This document shows, piece after piece, positions 1 to 7,844 of a stretch of 64,000 nucleotides of DNA. Location: positions 124,001 to 188,000 of the forward strand of contig NZ_BIFQ01000001.1 of assembly GCF_003967515.1 (NCBI RefSeq). Direction: 5' to 3'. Position 1 is the first letter of the stretch. The number at the start of each line of letters is the position of its first letter. The DNA comes from Dictyobacter aurantiacus (GTDB lineage: Bacteria > Chloroflexota > Ktedonobacteria > Ktedonobacterales > Ktedonobacteraceae). The notes below the pieces were generated by a model that saw only the letters and a list, made by a program, of their open reading frames with translations, searched no databases and was not told the DNA's origin. The position numbers were made by a program, and so were the translations under genes.

Positions 1-694
1 GGCCTTTCTGTGCAAGTCCAAGCGCCTCGGCGGCTTTTTCATCGTAGATGTGATCCACGACCTGCACTTCACAGAAGTGGTTGCCTGATCCCAGGCTGCC
101 CAACTGTTTCATGCCGCGCAAAACAGCCTGGCGACTCACCGCCTCGGGCCTTGCTCCAGCCAGGCGCCCATTCTCCTCGGTAACCTCAAGGTCAGCGGCG
201 GTCCCATACCCCTCGTCCACAGCCCATTCCGCCCCACGCACCATCACTTCGCGCATCTCTGTCTCGTTGAGCAGACGCATACCGTCTCCGCCCACTCCAG
301 ATGGCAGATTACGGTAGAGCTCGTCGGCAAGCCGGTCAATGCTGCCTTTAATCTGGTCGCGCAGCAGGTCAGTGGCAAGCAGGCGCACACCACAGTTGAT
401 GTCGAAGCCAATACCGCCGGGAGAGACAACGCCCTTCTCTGCATCGGTCGCCGCCACACCTCCCACCGGGAATCCATAGCCCCAGTGAATATCAGGCATT
501 CCCAGAGAATGACCGACGATCCCAGGTAGCGTCGCCACATTCGCCACCTGTTGCAAGGCATTGTCATTCAGAATCATTTCTATCAGTTCGCTATCCGCAT
601 AGACGATCCCCGATACGTTCATAGCGTCATTATAGCGCCGGGGGATGCGCCAGCGGTTGTCATCAATGCGTTCCAATGGGATTTTATCGCCCAT
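1..694 (-). CDS. rtcB: RNA-splicing ligase RtcB (3' part cut by window edge)
   Basis: The open frame runs from an ATG at 694 to the left edge without a stop, giving the first 231 residues of a protein that normally has about 400-500. RtcB is a GTP- and Mn-dependent ligase that joins RNA 2',3'-cyclic phosphate or 3'-phosphate ends to 5'-OH ends. Family hallmarks visible are GGVAATDAEKG, then SPGGIGFDINCGVRLL with the metal-binding Cys, and GSLGSGNHFCEVQVV with the conserved Asn/His pair. The start is supported by AGGAG seven to eight bases upstream. It is the last of three minus-strand RNA-repair genes, 89 bp after the RNA ligase, and the RtcB cofactor archease is two genes upstream. Confidence 0.93.
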   Translation of the reverse strand, partial: MGDKIPLERIDDNRWRIPRRYNDAMNVSGIVYADSELIEMILNDNALQQVANVATLPGIVGHSLGMPDIHWGYGFPVGGVAATDAEKGVVSPGGIGFDINCGVRLLATDLLRDQIKGSIDRLADELYRNLPSGVGGDGMRLLNETEMREVMVRGAEWAVDEGYGTAADLEVTEENGRLAGARPEAVSRQAVLRGMKQLGSLGSGNHFCEVQVVDHIYDEKAAEALGLAQKG

Positions 695-723
695 TCGTTC
701 TCCTCTTCTCTATGTACGGTGGG

Positions 724-771
724 CAGATACGGCGGCATTGGTGCATTCTCATACATATACGGCCGTATCTG
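724..771 (-). terminator. Hairpin between RNA ligase and rtcB
   Basis: Inverted repeat CAGATACGGC / GCCGTATCTG with 10-bp arms and a 28-nt loop, lying in the 89-bp gap between the RNA ligase stop and the rtcB start. There is no clear T-run, so it may be an RNA-processing or attenuation hairpin instead of a terminator. Confidence 0.35.
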
Positions 772-783
772 TCCTTGTCTCAG

Positions 784-1812
784 TTACTGATCTGTGTAAT
801 CAGTCTTTTCGCCGAACAGATAGGTGTCGCTGACATATTTCAGAATGACGCGGCCAATCTTGGGATTGTTCCGCTCGACCAGCGGCCGAACCACCAACCC
901 TTCACGCATGTGAGCGCCATTCTCCATCAGTAAGGTTTTACCTTCGCTATAGCGCTTGACCTCCTGCAGATCAAATGGGATGGTGGCCACGACTGGCACG
1001 GTTTCGATCCCATACTGCTGACAGATGGCCAGAAAATCCGGCCAGTTCTGATACTGGCCATCGATCATGAGATCGAAGGCACGGAAACCCAGGATACCTT
1101 TGTGCCCATAGTGCAAAGACTGTATCTTGCTCCCATAGACTTCCCCGAATAGTATGATCTGCCGATGATATTTTCCCAGTTCCTCCAGTACGTTTCGTAC
1201 CGGCTCCAGGGCTAGTGGCGACCAGTAGATGTTCGAGGAAAAAGCATCATCGGCCGGACGCTTGCGCCTGACGGCTTTTGAGCCCCCCATCAATTCACCC
1301 TCGATCAGACCAACGCGGCTATTAGTGCCGTGAATTTTCTCGGTCAGCACAACGGTCTCACCCTCTTCAAAGATGGCTGGATAGTTGCGCATGTTTTCGA
1401 TATCTGTGTATTCCATGAATAATGGATGATCCTGCTCGGCATCGCCCTGACCCGGCCGGATAGGTGGCTCGAACTTTTTGGCGCCATAGTAGTCGGCTAC
1501 GTTTTCCCCTATCTCCCAGCTTTCATCGTCAGATCGAACAGCCAGGCCGAATGAAGGCTCCCCCCGTAGCCTGGCACAGCGAATGCGCTGCTTTGAGAGA
1601 TATTTCGTTACGCCAAATCTCTCACTGACCTCAAGCGGCAACACAGTATCTACCGGGAAGTAGACGATCTTATCACCCACCTCGTACTGGTCCTTCTTGA
1701 TCACCAGCTGCCAGCCTAAGACCTGAGCCAGTTCTAATGCATCGGCATTACTGTGCGGCGTTATCTTTTCAATCACGGCGACCGGCACAATAAGTGTACT
1801 CACAATACGCAC
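784..1812 (-). CDS. ATP-dependent RNA ligase, Rnl5/DraRnl type
   Basis: 342-residue nucleotidyltransferase that seals 3'-OH/5'-phosphate RNA nicks through a lysyl-AMP intermediate. Residues 1-100 form an OB-like N-terminal module, the distinguishing mark of the Deinococcus Rnl5 clade. The catalytic part has motif I TEKIHGTNSR with the adenylated Lys, motif III ILFGEVYG, motif IV EGLVVRPL and motif V VILKYVSDTYL. The ATG start is weakly supported by a GAAAGG stretch upstream. It sits between archease (230 bp upstream) and rtcB (89 bp downstream) on the same strand, so the cluster could handle both chemistries of RNA end joining. The family call is firm; the natural substrate is unknown. Confidence 0.9.
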   Translation of the reverse strand: MRIVSTLIVPVAVIEKITPHSNADALELAQVLGWQLVIKKDQYEVGDKIVYFPVDTVLPLEVSERFGVTKYLSKQRIRCARLRGEPSFGLAVRSDDESWEIGENVADYYGAKKFEPPIRPGQGDAEQDHPLFMEYTDIENMRNYPAIFEEGETVVLTEKIHGTNSRVGLIEGELMGGSKAVRRKRPADDAFSSNIYWSPLALEPVRNVLEELGKYHRQIILFGEVYGSKIQSLHYGHKGILGFRAFDLMIDGQYQNWPDFLAICQQYGIETVPVVATIPFDLQEVKRYSEGKTLLMENGAHMREGLVVRPLVERNNPKIGRVILKYVSDTYLFGEKTDYTDQ

Positions 1813-2042
1813 CTTTCTTCAGGTATCTATACATAACTCATCTATGCAAAGGCACATGAATACTTCACAGGTAGATAAAAATTTGAATATCCCACTTTTG
1901 GGCACAAGATTACCCCGGGACATGATAAAGTCGTGATGAGACAAGCATGCCACAACACGGAATATGCTCCTGGGATGCAGGACCCGATAAAAAAAAGATT
2001 CGCTCTGGCAGCATAAAAAAAGAAGTGTGTGACGCCCCGATC

Positions 2043-2462
2043 TTAGAGATCGAAGATGATGCGGGCCCGGTAGCCCTCGTCGGTATGCATAATGGAGGCT
2101 TCGTGCCAGGTCACGGCTTTGATGGCGCTGCTCAAGTCGTGGCGCTGAGCATCGTAGGGCTCTCCACCAGCCCGGCCCTTCACCTGCGTCTCTGTGATGG
2201 CCTCTATCTCGAAGTGGCGAAAGAGAAGATATTCAGTATCGAATAAGAAAATCAGTTCGTTGAGCCAGGCGATAAGAAGAGAGACGGGATCATGCCCTTC
2301 AACGCTGATCTGGCGACTGGTCATAACACGTACCTGCTCGGGCACAACCATCAAACTTTCCATGCCTTGCGCGGCATGGCAAAAAAGCTCTTCAATGGTA
2401 TCTCCAAAGGCGTGTATACCAATATCGGCGGTGTGTTCGAATACTTCATAAGGCTTTCGCAT
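2043..2462 (-). CDS. Archease (RtcB-activating protein)
   Basis: 139-residue protein of the archease family, whose members promote guanylylation and multiple turnover of RtcB. The N-terminal EHTADIGIHAFG motif is the family signature, with the metal-binding Asp; the expected acidic C-terminal residues occur in the segment ending ARIIFDL. Length matches the family (about 140). The ATG at 2462 has no strong Shine-Dalgarno sequence. It is the first gene of the minus-strand RNA-repair group, 230 bp before the RNA ligase. That gap is AT-rich and holds no gene I can support, so the ligase may have its own promoter. Confidence 0.92.
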   Translation of the reverse strand: MRKPYEVFEHTADIGIHAFGDTIEELFCHAAQGMESLMVVPEQVRVMTSRQISVEGHDPVSLLIAWLNELIFLFDTEYLLFRHFEIEAITETQVKGRAGGEPYDAQRHDLSSAIKAVTWHEASIMHTDEGYRARIIFDL

Positions 2463-2788
2463 TACTATCGTGCTGCCAGGGTACTACGCGCGTTACGCGG
2501 TCTTTCACACGTGCTGCTTTGATATCCAGAATGATATGTTTGCATACGTACCCTCCTTTTCCTTTCGTGAAGTATTCATATCTCCATTTCATAGTAATCA
2601 ATTATTTGTTATTTGTCAATACAACGAAGGACCAATTTGTGCCGCTCATAACCTTTTCGCTAAAATTGATGGTATCATGGCTAACACTGCTCATCCTTTA
2701 AAAAAGCTGGAGCGACCGACCAGAGTAACGAATGTAGTTACTCTGGTCGGTCGCTCCAGCTTTTCTCCGTCTTTGTGGTGTATGTTTT
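2463..2788. other. Intergenic region, archease / CBS synthase
   Basis: No credible gene. It holds the GC-rich tract around 2487-2502 (reading CGCGCGTTACGCGG, similar to tags near other palindromes in the window), then AT-rich DNA likely to contain the archease promoter, and the long palindrome at 2702-2764. Confidence 0.6.
2702..2764. terminator. Long perfect palindrome, 28-bp arms
   Basis: Two perfectly matching 28-nt arms (2702-2729 and 2737-2764) separated by GAATGTA. The left arm begins with an A-run and the right arm ends with a T-run, so transcripts in either direction would make a strong hairpin followed by U residues. It lies 25 bp after the stop of the CBS-domain synthase and can end its transcript. 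It belongs to the long-palindrome family seen elsewhere in the window. Confidence 0.75.
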
Positions 2789-4171
2789 TTAAGGATGAAT
2801 CTGGTGCGCCCAGAACTCGAGCAGATCGCTCTTGGTGACAATGCCTGCAAGCACATCTCCATGCATAACGGCGACCGCTGATGTGCAATCGCTAAACACC
2901 GGGTAAGCGTCTTTAGTTGGTGTATTGGCTCCAAGGGTCGGGAAGGCGTCCCCTTGAATTTCGCCTACCGCGCTACTGTCCAGTGGCTCTCCACTGGCCA
3001 GGCGGCGCAGTAACAGATCTTCGGTCAGGCTGCCGATCATGCGACCATCCTGCATCACGGGTGTCTGGCTGATACCATAGCGGCGCAACAGTTCCACAGC
3101 ATCGGCAACCGAATCGTTGGGGGCGACGCTGACGACAAGCGGCATGCTACGGCTATGCGTGCGGCGGTAGCTCAACACGTCGGATAATGTGGGCTGCTCA
3201 CTTTCAGCCTGCACCATCAGATCGTTCTCGCGCATCCAGGTCTCGTTGAACTGTTTACTGAGATAGCCACGACCAGTGTCGGGCAGCAGGATCACGACTA
3301 CATCGTTGGCGGTCAGGCGTTTGGCATAAACCATGCCGGCGGCCAGCGCCGTTCCGGCGGAACCACCGGTCAGGATACCCTCTTCGCGTGCCAGGCGCTG
3401 CGCCCAGTGGAACGAGGTACGATCGTCAACTCGGATCACCTCGTCTACCAGTGTGGGATCATAGTTGCGCGGGAACATATCCATACCAATACCCTCAACC
3501 TTATAAGGCTTGGGAGTATCACCTGAATATACCGATCCCGCGGGGTCAGCGCCAATGATCTTGATATTGGGATTGACCTCTTTTAAATAACGACCCGTGC
3601 CAGAAATCGTGCCGCCGGTACCGATACCTGCTACAAACGCAGTCACCTTGCCCGCCGTATCGCGCCAGATCTCGGGTCCGGTCGACTTATAATGGGTAGC
3701 AGGATTGGCTGGATTGGAATATTGGTCAGGACAACAGGCGCCTGGAATCTCTTCGGCAAGCCGGTGCGCGACGTTTTTGTAGTAATCGGGCGATTCGTGG
3801 GTTGCACTGCTCGGACAGATCACCACCTCCGCTCCATAGGCGCGCAACAAACTACGCTTCTCTTCACTGGCCTTGTCCGTCATGACAAAAATACAGTGGT
3901 AGCCTTTAATCGCGGCCGCGATTGCCAGGCCATGCCCTGTATTACCACTTGTAGGCTCAACGATCGTACCACCGGGTCGTAATAACCCCTGTTGTTCGCA
4001 GTACTCGATCAGATTGGGACCAATGCGATCCTTTACACTGCCGCCTGGATTCATCATCTCCATTTTAACAAGGACGAGCGGTGCAACGTCGCTGGCAATC
4101 CGATTGAGGCGTACGAGGGGAGTATTCCCGATTGTGTCGAGTACCGTTGGGAAGTAATGCATCTCTCCCAT
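2789..4171 (-). CDS. cbs: Cystathionine beta-synthase / cysteine synthase with C-terminal CBS domains
   Basis: 460-residue PLP enzyme of the CysK/CBS fold type II family followed by a CBS-domain pair. Residues 1-320 carry the PLP Lys in NPGGSVKDRIG, the substrate loop EPTSGNTGHG and the phosphate loop GIGTGGTISGTGRYLK; residues 340-460 hold two CBS motifs. This matches bacterial cystathionine beta-synthases, which condense serine and homocysteine, though O-acetylserine sulfhydrylase activity cannot be excluded. The frame is open upstream to 4342, but the ATG at 4171 begins where homology-like sequence starts (MGEMHYFPTVLDTIGNTPLV). A second ATG is at 4162. No cystathionine lyase gene is adjacent. 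Confidence 0.9.
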   Translation of the reverse strand: MGEMHYFPTVLDTIGNTPLVRLNRIASDVAPLVLVKMEMMNPGGSVKDRIGPNLIEYCEQQGLLRPGGTIVEPTSGNTGHGLAIAAAIKGYHCIFVMTDKASEEKRSLLRAYGAEVVICPSSATHESPDYYKNVAHRLAEEIPGACCPDQYSNPANPATHYKSTGPEIWRDTAGKVTAFVAGIGTGGTISGTGRYLKEVNPNIKIIGADPAGSVYSGDTPKPYKVEGIGMDMFPRNYDPTLVDEVIRVDDRTSFHWAQRLAREEGILTGGSAGTALAAGMVYAKRLTANDVVVILLPDTGRGYLSKQFNETWMRENDLMVQAESEQPTLSDVLSYRRTHSRSMPLVVSVAPNDSVADAVELLRRYGISQTPVMQDGRMIGSLTEDLLLRRLASGEPLDSSAVGEIQGDAFPTLGANTPTKDAYPVFSDCTSAVAVMHGDVLAGIVTKSDLLEFWAHQIHP

Positions 4172-4241
4172 CGCAGGTTCTGTTGTTTCTTTCACGTATT
4201 TTTGCCTCTTTGAGGTTAATTCCTGATGAGCACAAAACGAA

Positions 4242-4300
4242 CCGCACAAACCAGGCGCTCTGGTCCCGTGCGGTCCTTCGACAGGCTCCAGTGCCAAGGA
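4242..4300 (-). promoter_or_regulatory. Structured 5' leader of the CBS synthase
   Basis: On the minus strand two hairpins follow each other directly: TCCTT/AAGGA (4274-4300) and CCGCAC/GTGCGG enclosing GACCAG/CTGGTT (4242-4273). They sit 70-130 nt before the start. This could be a regulatory leader for a sulfur amino acid gene. I could not match it to the SAM-I consensus, and the T-box resemblance around GGACCGCACGGGACC lacks the UGGN element, so identity is open. Confidence 0.3.
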
Positions 4301-4906
4301 CGCTCTTAATCTCTCTGCCTGAGAAATATCGTATCTACCCACCAGGTCTAATCTATATGAGTGTATAATCTAGCCCATAGTATAGCACATGGGCGCTCCT
4401 TCGTCTGTAATGATTCTATGGCTATAAGAATTCAGCCTGTTGCTTGTCAGGGAGATTCATTTCTTCTATGATAAGCATCTATATTCTTATTGATATCTAT
4501 CTACAGCTATGTTTCTGCTCAAAAGGATAATCTATGGTGCAAAAAAAAAGATGGCTTTCTGATGGTTCACTGTTGCTCATTGCTGCTATCTGGGGCCTGA
4601 CGTTTGTGCTGGTGCAGGATGCGATCGCGACGCTTCCTCCGTTTTCGTTTGTGGCTATACGCTTTAGCTGGGCTGCTCTGTTTCTGCTTCCATTTCTGGC
4701 CAGAAAAACGCGCGAGTCCGCGACACCAGTGGCGATTTCACGCTGGCGCATTCTGATCAGTGGAGGCGTGCTGGGCTTTTTTCTCTTTCTCGGCTATAGC
4801 CTGCAGACCTTCAGCTTGCTCTATACAACCTCTGGCAAATCAGGCTTCTTATTGACCTCAGCATAAGGTTCTAAAGTCGTCCATACTCAAACCGATAAAA
4901 GGAGGT

Positions 4907-5413
4907 ATGAGCAAGAAAGAACAACATCCCAACGATTGGCGTGAATGGCGACGACTGCGCGCTTGGCAGCTGTATACGCAGGGCTGGAGACAAAAAGACA
5001 TCGCCGTAGCCCTTGGAGTAACCGAAGGAGCGGTGAGTCAGTGGATGAGCCGAGCCAGGAAAGAGGGCTCGGAGTCCTTGCGACAACAACCGCCACCAGG
5101 TCCCCAGCCCAAACTGACCGAAGAACAGCGAGCCCAGTTGCCCGATCTGCTGGCCAAAGGGGCCGAGCACTATGGGTTCCGCGGCCAGGTATGGACCACA
5201 GCCCGCGTGGCAGTGCTTATCAGGCAGCACTTTGGGGTCAGCTATCATCCCGCCCATTGCAGTCGCCTCCTGCGGAGCCTCAAGCAGAGTGTCCAAAAAC
5301 CGGAGGAACACGCCAGCCAACGCAATGAAGAGGCGATCAACGCCTGGACAGACGAACGGTGGCCCGCGCTTAAAAAAAAGCCGAGCAGGAACAGCGGCAG
5401 ATCGTCTTTGTAG
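4907..5413 (+). CDS. IS630-type transposase, frame A (DNA-binding part)
   Basis: 168-residue frame with a winged helix-turn-helix region: RRLRAWQLYTQGWRQKDIA followed by LGVTEGAVSQWMSRARKEG, typical of the IS630 N-terminal domain. AAGGAGGT abuts the ATG, an unusually short spacing. The frame ends at 5413 shortly after the run of eight A at 5372-5379, where a -1 shift would lead into the catalytic frame. Without the shift the product would lack the catalytic residues. Confidence 0.85.
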   Translation: MSKKEQHPNDWREWRRLRAWQLYTQGWRQKDIAVALGVTEGAVSQWMSRARKEGSESLRQQPPPGPQPKLTEEQRAQLPDLLAKGAEHYGFRGQVWTTARVAVLIRQHFGVSYHPAHCSRLLRSLKQSVQKPEEHASQRNEEAINAWTDERWPALKKKPSRNSGRSSL

Positions 5414-5919
5414 ACGAGTCGGGCTTTTACCTGCTGCCGATGGCGGTGCGCACGTATGCTCCGGTGGGCCAGACACCAGTGTTGCGAGTGCCGCTGACAC
5501 GCGATCATGTCTCGGCGATTGGGGCGATTACCCCGCAGGGACGTCTCTTTATGCAGACGCAATCTCATTCCTACAAAGGAGAGGATGTGGTTGGTTTTCT
5601 CAAGCACCTGCTTCGCCAGATTCCCGGGAAGTTGCTGGTGATCTGGGATGGATCGAGCATCCATCGCTGCCAAGCGGTCAAAGACTTCTTGGCGCAGGGA
5701 GGCGCAGCTCGCCTTCACCTGGAACGCTTGCCTGCCTATGCGCCTGAGTTCAATCCGCAGGAAGGGGTGTGGAATTTGCTCAAACGTCGTGAACTTAAGA
5801 ATGTGTGTTGCAAGGATTCCACCGAGCTGAGTTATGCCTTGCTGCTGGCTCTTGCCCGCCTTCGGCATCGCAAGCAGACCTTGCGTCACTGTTTCGTTCA
5901 TGCTGGCTACTCACTTTAG
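5380..5919 (+). CDS. IS630-type transposase, frame B (DDE catalytic part)
   Basis: This frame lies -1 to frame A and has no convincing start before ATG 5440, so it is probably made as a frame A-B fusion of about 337 residues by slippage on the A-run at 5372-5379. Catalytic residues are the Asp in IVFVDESGFYLL, the Asp in LLVIWDGSSIH and the Glu in EFNPQEGVWNLLK. Coordinates given cover the frame after the slip site. The DDE domain appears intact, so the element may be active. Confidence 0.82.
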   Translation, partial: AEQEQRQIVFVDESGFYLLPMAVRTYAPVGQTPVLRVPLTRDHVSAIGAITPQGRLFMQTQSHSYKGEDVVGFLKHLLRQIPGKLLVIWDGSSIHRCQAVKDFLAQGGAARLHLERLPAYAPEFNPQEGVWNLLKRRELKNVCCKDSTELSYALLLALARLRHRKQTLRHCFVHAGYSL

Positions 5920-6620
5920 CTTTTTATGCTGAGATCAATAACAGGCTTGTCGGTGGCCCTGGTTCCACTACTGGCATGGCTCATCTTACGTTCACGCCCT
6001 CCACTTCTGACACTGGTTGGCGTGGGAGTCGCAACCATCGGGCTTTATTTATTGGCCTTTGTCAATATCAGTACCATCAATCCAGGAGACCTGCTGGCGT
6101 TTTTATGTGCCATCGCCTTCGGATTACAGGTCGTTTATACAGGAAAATATTCGGGGCGCGCCCCGGCTCCTATGCTGACGCTGATTCAACTGGCAACGGT
6201 AGCTGTACTCAGCACTGTGGCGGCCCTTATCTTTGAACCCTGGCAAGCAATTTTTCAGCACTCTATCCTGCTACAACCTCCGGTAATTGTAGCGCTGATC
6301 GTGACCTCTGTCTTCGCGACCGCACTGGCATTCCTGGCGCAAACCCACATTCAACAATATACAACCCCCAGCAGAGTCGCCTTGATCTTCGCGACCGAAC
6401 CGGTCTTTGCGGCTCTGGCAGACTACCTCTGGCATGGCACTACACTTGGACCACGTGCCCTCCTCGGCTGCTTCCTCATCCTTAGCGGTACCCTGCTTAC
6501 AGAGGTCAAATGGCCCTGGCGTACAGCCCCAGAACATCCATAAAGGTAGAGTATCATCCGGCGTATATAAATACTGCCCAACTACAAACCATCTTCCACA
6601 AATCTGAGCGGCTATAATCA

Positions 6621-6668
6621 TAGCTCCATATGCCCTTACGATCGACGTTGTCAGGGCGTATGGGGCTA
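6621..6668. terminator. Hairpin between convergent DMT and SIS genes
   Basis: Arms of 16 nt (6621-6636, 6653-6668) with 14 matches, TAGCTCCATATGCCCT against AGGGCGTATGGGGCTA. It lies between two genes that converge, and can serve both directions. Confidence 0.5.
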
Positions 6669-6688
6669 TAAAACAGGAAATTTCTGCC

Positions 6689-7693
6689 TTATAATATGAT
6701 ATTCCCCATCACAGTCGTCCAGGGCTCTATGTCACGGTGAATCTCATCTGGATTGCTGTGCTTGATGCGAGCAATCTCAGCGGTTAAACGCTGCAAGGGA
6801 ACGATAGAAACCAGGGGCCGCACCAGGCGTTCAACGGCGCTAAAGAGCAGATCTGCCTGTTGAGTTCCACAGCTATAGACTTCCGCGCCCAGCTCTCTCA
6901 GACTGTCCAGCAACAGATGGCTGCGCTCACCGTCTTCCCAGTCCGGCATGATAACAACTGCACCCATGCCCGGTCGGATGGCCGCTGGTGGACCATGCAA
7001 GGCATTTTCCGTCTCAAAACCTTCGGCCCACTGGTAGGTCCCCTCTTTGATCTTGAGGGCCGCCTCGGCCGCTGTAATGGCGTCTATACCCATTCCCGCC
7101 AGCATGATCGGTTCTCGACTCACCAGCTTCTCAGCAATGGTGCTCGGGGCTGACTGCTCCAGCGTACGTTCTATGGCATCGGGAACACCCTGGATGGTTG
7201 AGAGGAAGTGGCGTCCCGCCTCTTCTGTAACACTGGCAGCCAGGTGCGCCAGCGCGGTCAGGGCGGTTGTATATGAAACCGTATGCGTCCCCGCTAGCTC
7301 TCCGGGACAGGTGTGGATGGTATGGTCAGCATCCTGAGCAGGTGCGTCGCTGCTGGTGATAGCGATCGTCAGCGCACCTGCCTGACGCGCGCGTGTCAAT
7401 GCCTGGCGTGGGAAACGCTTGGTACCACGATGACTGACGACGATTACCTGATCCTGGCTTGAAATAGGCGCAGAAAGCGCCAGGTCATGAGAGTTGAGAA
7501 CGCTGGCACGGATACGCCCGGCGCTGAGTTCATACAACCAGTATGCCGCCACGCGGCAGGCGTGCCAGGAGGTGCCGATGCCAGAAAAGATAAATGGTCG
7601 CTCACTATCAAGAACGGGCACACTGATATGTTCCATCAATGAACGAATCGCATCAGGCTGGGAGACAATCTGTTTATCAAGCGCAAATTCCAT
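6689..7693 (-). CDS. SIS-domain sugar-phosphate isomerase/deglycase-like protein
   Basis: 334-residue protein with two SIS (sugar isomerase) lobes, like the isomerase half of GlmS and the AgaS/FrlB group. Visible are the first phosphate-binding loop FSGIGTSWHACRVA, the SHRGTKRFPRQAL segment, the second lobe LAGMGIDAITAAEAALKIKEG, and the C-terminal HSNPDEIHRD tail resembling the GlmS end. The glutaminase half of GlmS is absent. ATG 7693 is chosen over upstream starts because AGGAGAAGGAG precedes it. The gene diverges from a MocR-type regulator, which probably controls it. The substrate (amino sugar phosphate or a glycated amine) is not evident. Confidence 0.8.
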   Translation of the reverse strand: MEFALDKQIVSQPDAIRSLMEHISVPVLDSERPFIFSGIGTSWHACRVAAYWLYELSAGRIRASVLNSHDLALSAPISSQDQVIVVSHRGTKRFPRQALTRARQAGALTIAITSSDAPAQDADHTIHTCPGELAGTHTVSYTTALTALAHLAASVTEEAGRHFLSTIQGVPDAIERTLEQSAPSTIAEKLVSREPIMLAGMGIDAITAAEAALKIKEGTYQWAEGFETENALHGPPAAIRPGMGAVVIMPDWEDGERSHLLLDSLRELGAEVYSCGTQQADLLFSAVERLVRPLVSIVPLQRLTAEIARIKHSNPDEIHRDIEPWTTVMGNIIL

Positions 7694-7743
7694 GCAATAC
7701 TTGCTCCTTCTCCTGTTAGAATGACTCGCGTTAAAAAATGCCA

Positions 7744-7763
7744 CCACCTGCAAATGCAGGTGG
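7744..7763. promoter_or_regulatory. Perfect palindrome in the SIS/MocR divergent region
   Basis: CCACCTGCA AA TGCAGGTGG is a perfect 20-bp palindrome. It overlaps the first of the two GTGGACTT repeats. It may be an operator or a small hairpin. Confidence 0.4.
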
Positions 7764-7789
7764 ACTTATGATAGAGCAAAAGTGGACTT
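7760..7789. promoter_or_regulatory. Paired direct repeats, probable MocR operator
   Basis: GTGGACTTATGA at 7760-7771 and GTGGACTTGTGA at 7782-7793 are direct repeats with starts 22 bp apart, two helical turns. They lie 56-85 bp before the MocR regulator start and 67 bp or more before the SIS gene. MocR-type regulators typically bind paired direct repeats, and the AAAGTGGACT form resembles sites described for PdxR-type members. Binding here is inferred. Confidence 0.5.
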
Positions 7790-7844
7790 GTGAACAGAAC
7801 CAGTTTCTCTTATAATAACCATACCACTTCAGGCCTATAGAAAG

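Larger units (their letters stand above)
4852..5938 (+). mobile_element. IS630-family insertion sequence
   Basis: 1,087-bp element flanked by TA at 4850-4851 and 5939-5940, the target duplication expected of IS630/Tc1-mariner elements. Terminal inverted repeats begin TTGACCTCAGCATAA on the left and, reverse complemented, TTGATCTCAGCATAA on the right, then continue after a four-base mismatch as CTAAAGT (21 of 26 positions match). It contains a two-frame transposase. It interrupts the DMT transporter gene in the same orientation. Confidence 0.92.
4534..6543 (+). pseudogene. DMT/EamA-family transporter split by an insertion sequence
   Basis: The first piece (4534-4851) encodes about 106 residues with three membrane segments, from MVQKKRWLSDGSLL to SGKSGFL. 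The second piece (5939-6543) resumes with TGLSVALVPLLAWL and runs through the remaining segments to a stop at 6543. Removing the IS and one copy of the TA duplication joins the codons in frame as ...GGC TTC TTA ACA GGC TTG..., giving SGFLTGLSV, the usual sequence at this point in EamA proteins. The intact protein would be about 307 residues, normal for a drug/metabolite exporter with ten helices. The reading frame is otherwise undamaged, so the insertion looks recent. ATG 5926 could start an aberrant C-terminal fragment. Confidence 0.88.

Noticed and set aside
244..567. 107-codon minus-strand frame
   Set aside because: It is an alternative frame of the rtcB gene, whose frame carries the RtcB motifs.
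2470..2838. Plus-strand frame of 122 codons across the intergenic palindrome
   Set aside because: It crosses the terminator palindrome and into the CBS gene antisense; no ribosome site.
4172..4342. T-box or SAM-I riboswitch before the CBS synthase
   Set aside because: The UGGN T-box element and the SAM-I core are not visible, so only an unnamed structured leader is reported.
4872..5901. Long minus-strand frames (4871-5500 and 5245-5901)
   Set aside because: They are antisense to the IS630 transposase frames, whose DDE and HTH motifs are on the plus strand.
4841..5948. CAGGCTT direct repeats as the target duplication of the IS
   Set aside because: The two CAGGCTT copies come from the gene itself (codons for SGF and TGL); the TA pair with matching inverted ends explains the insertion better.
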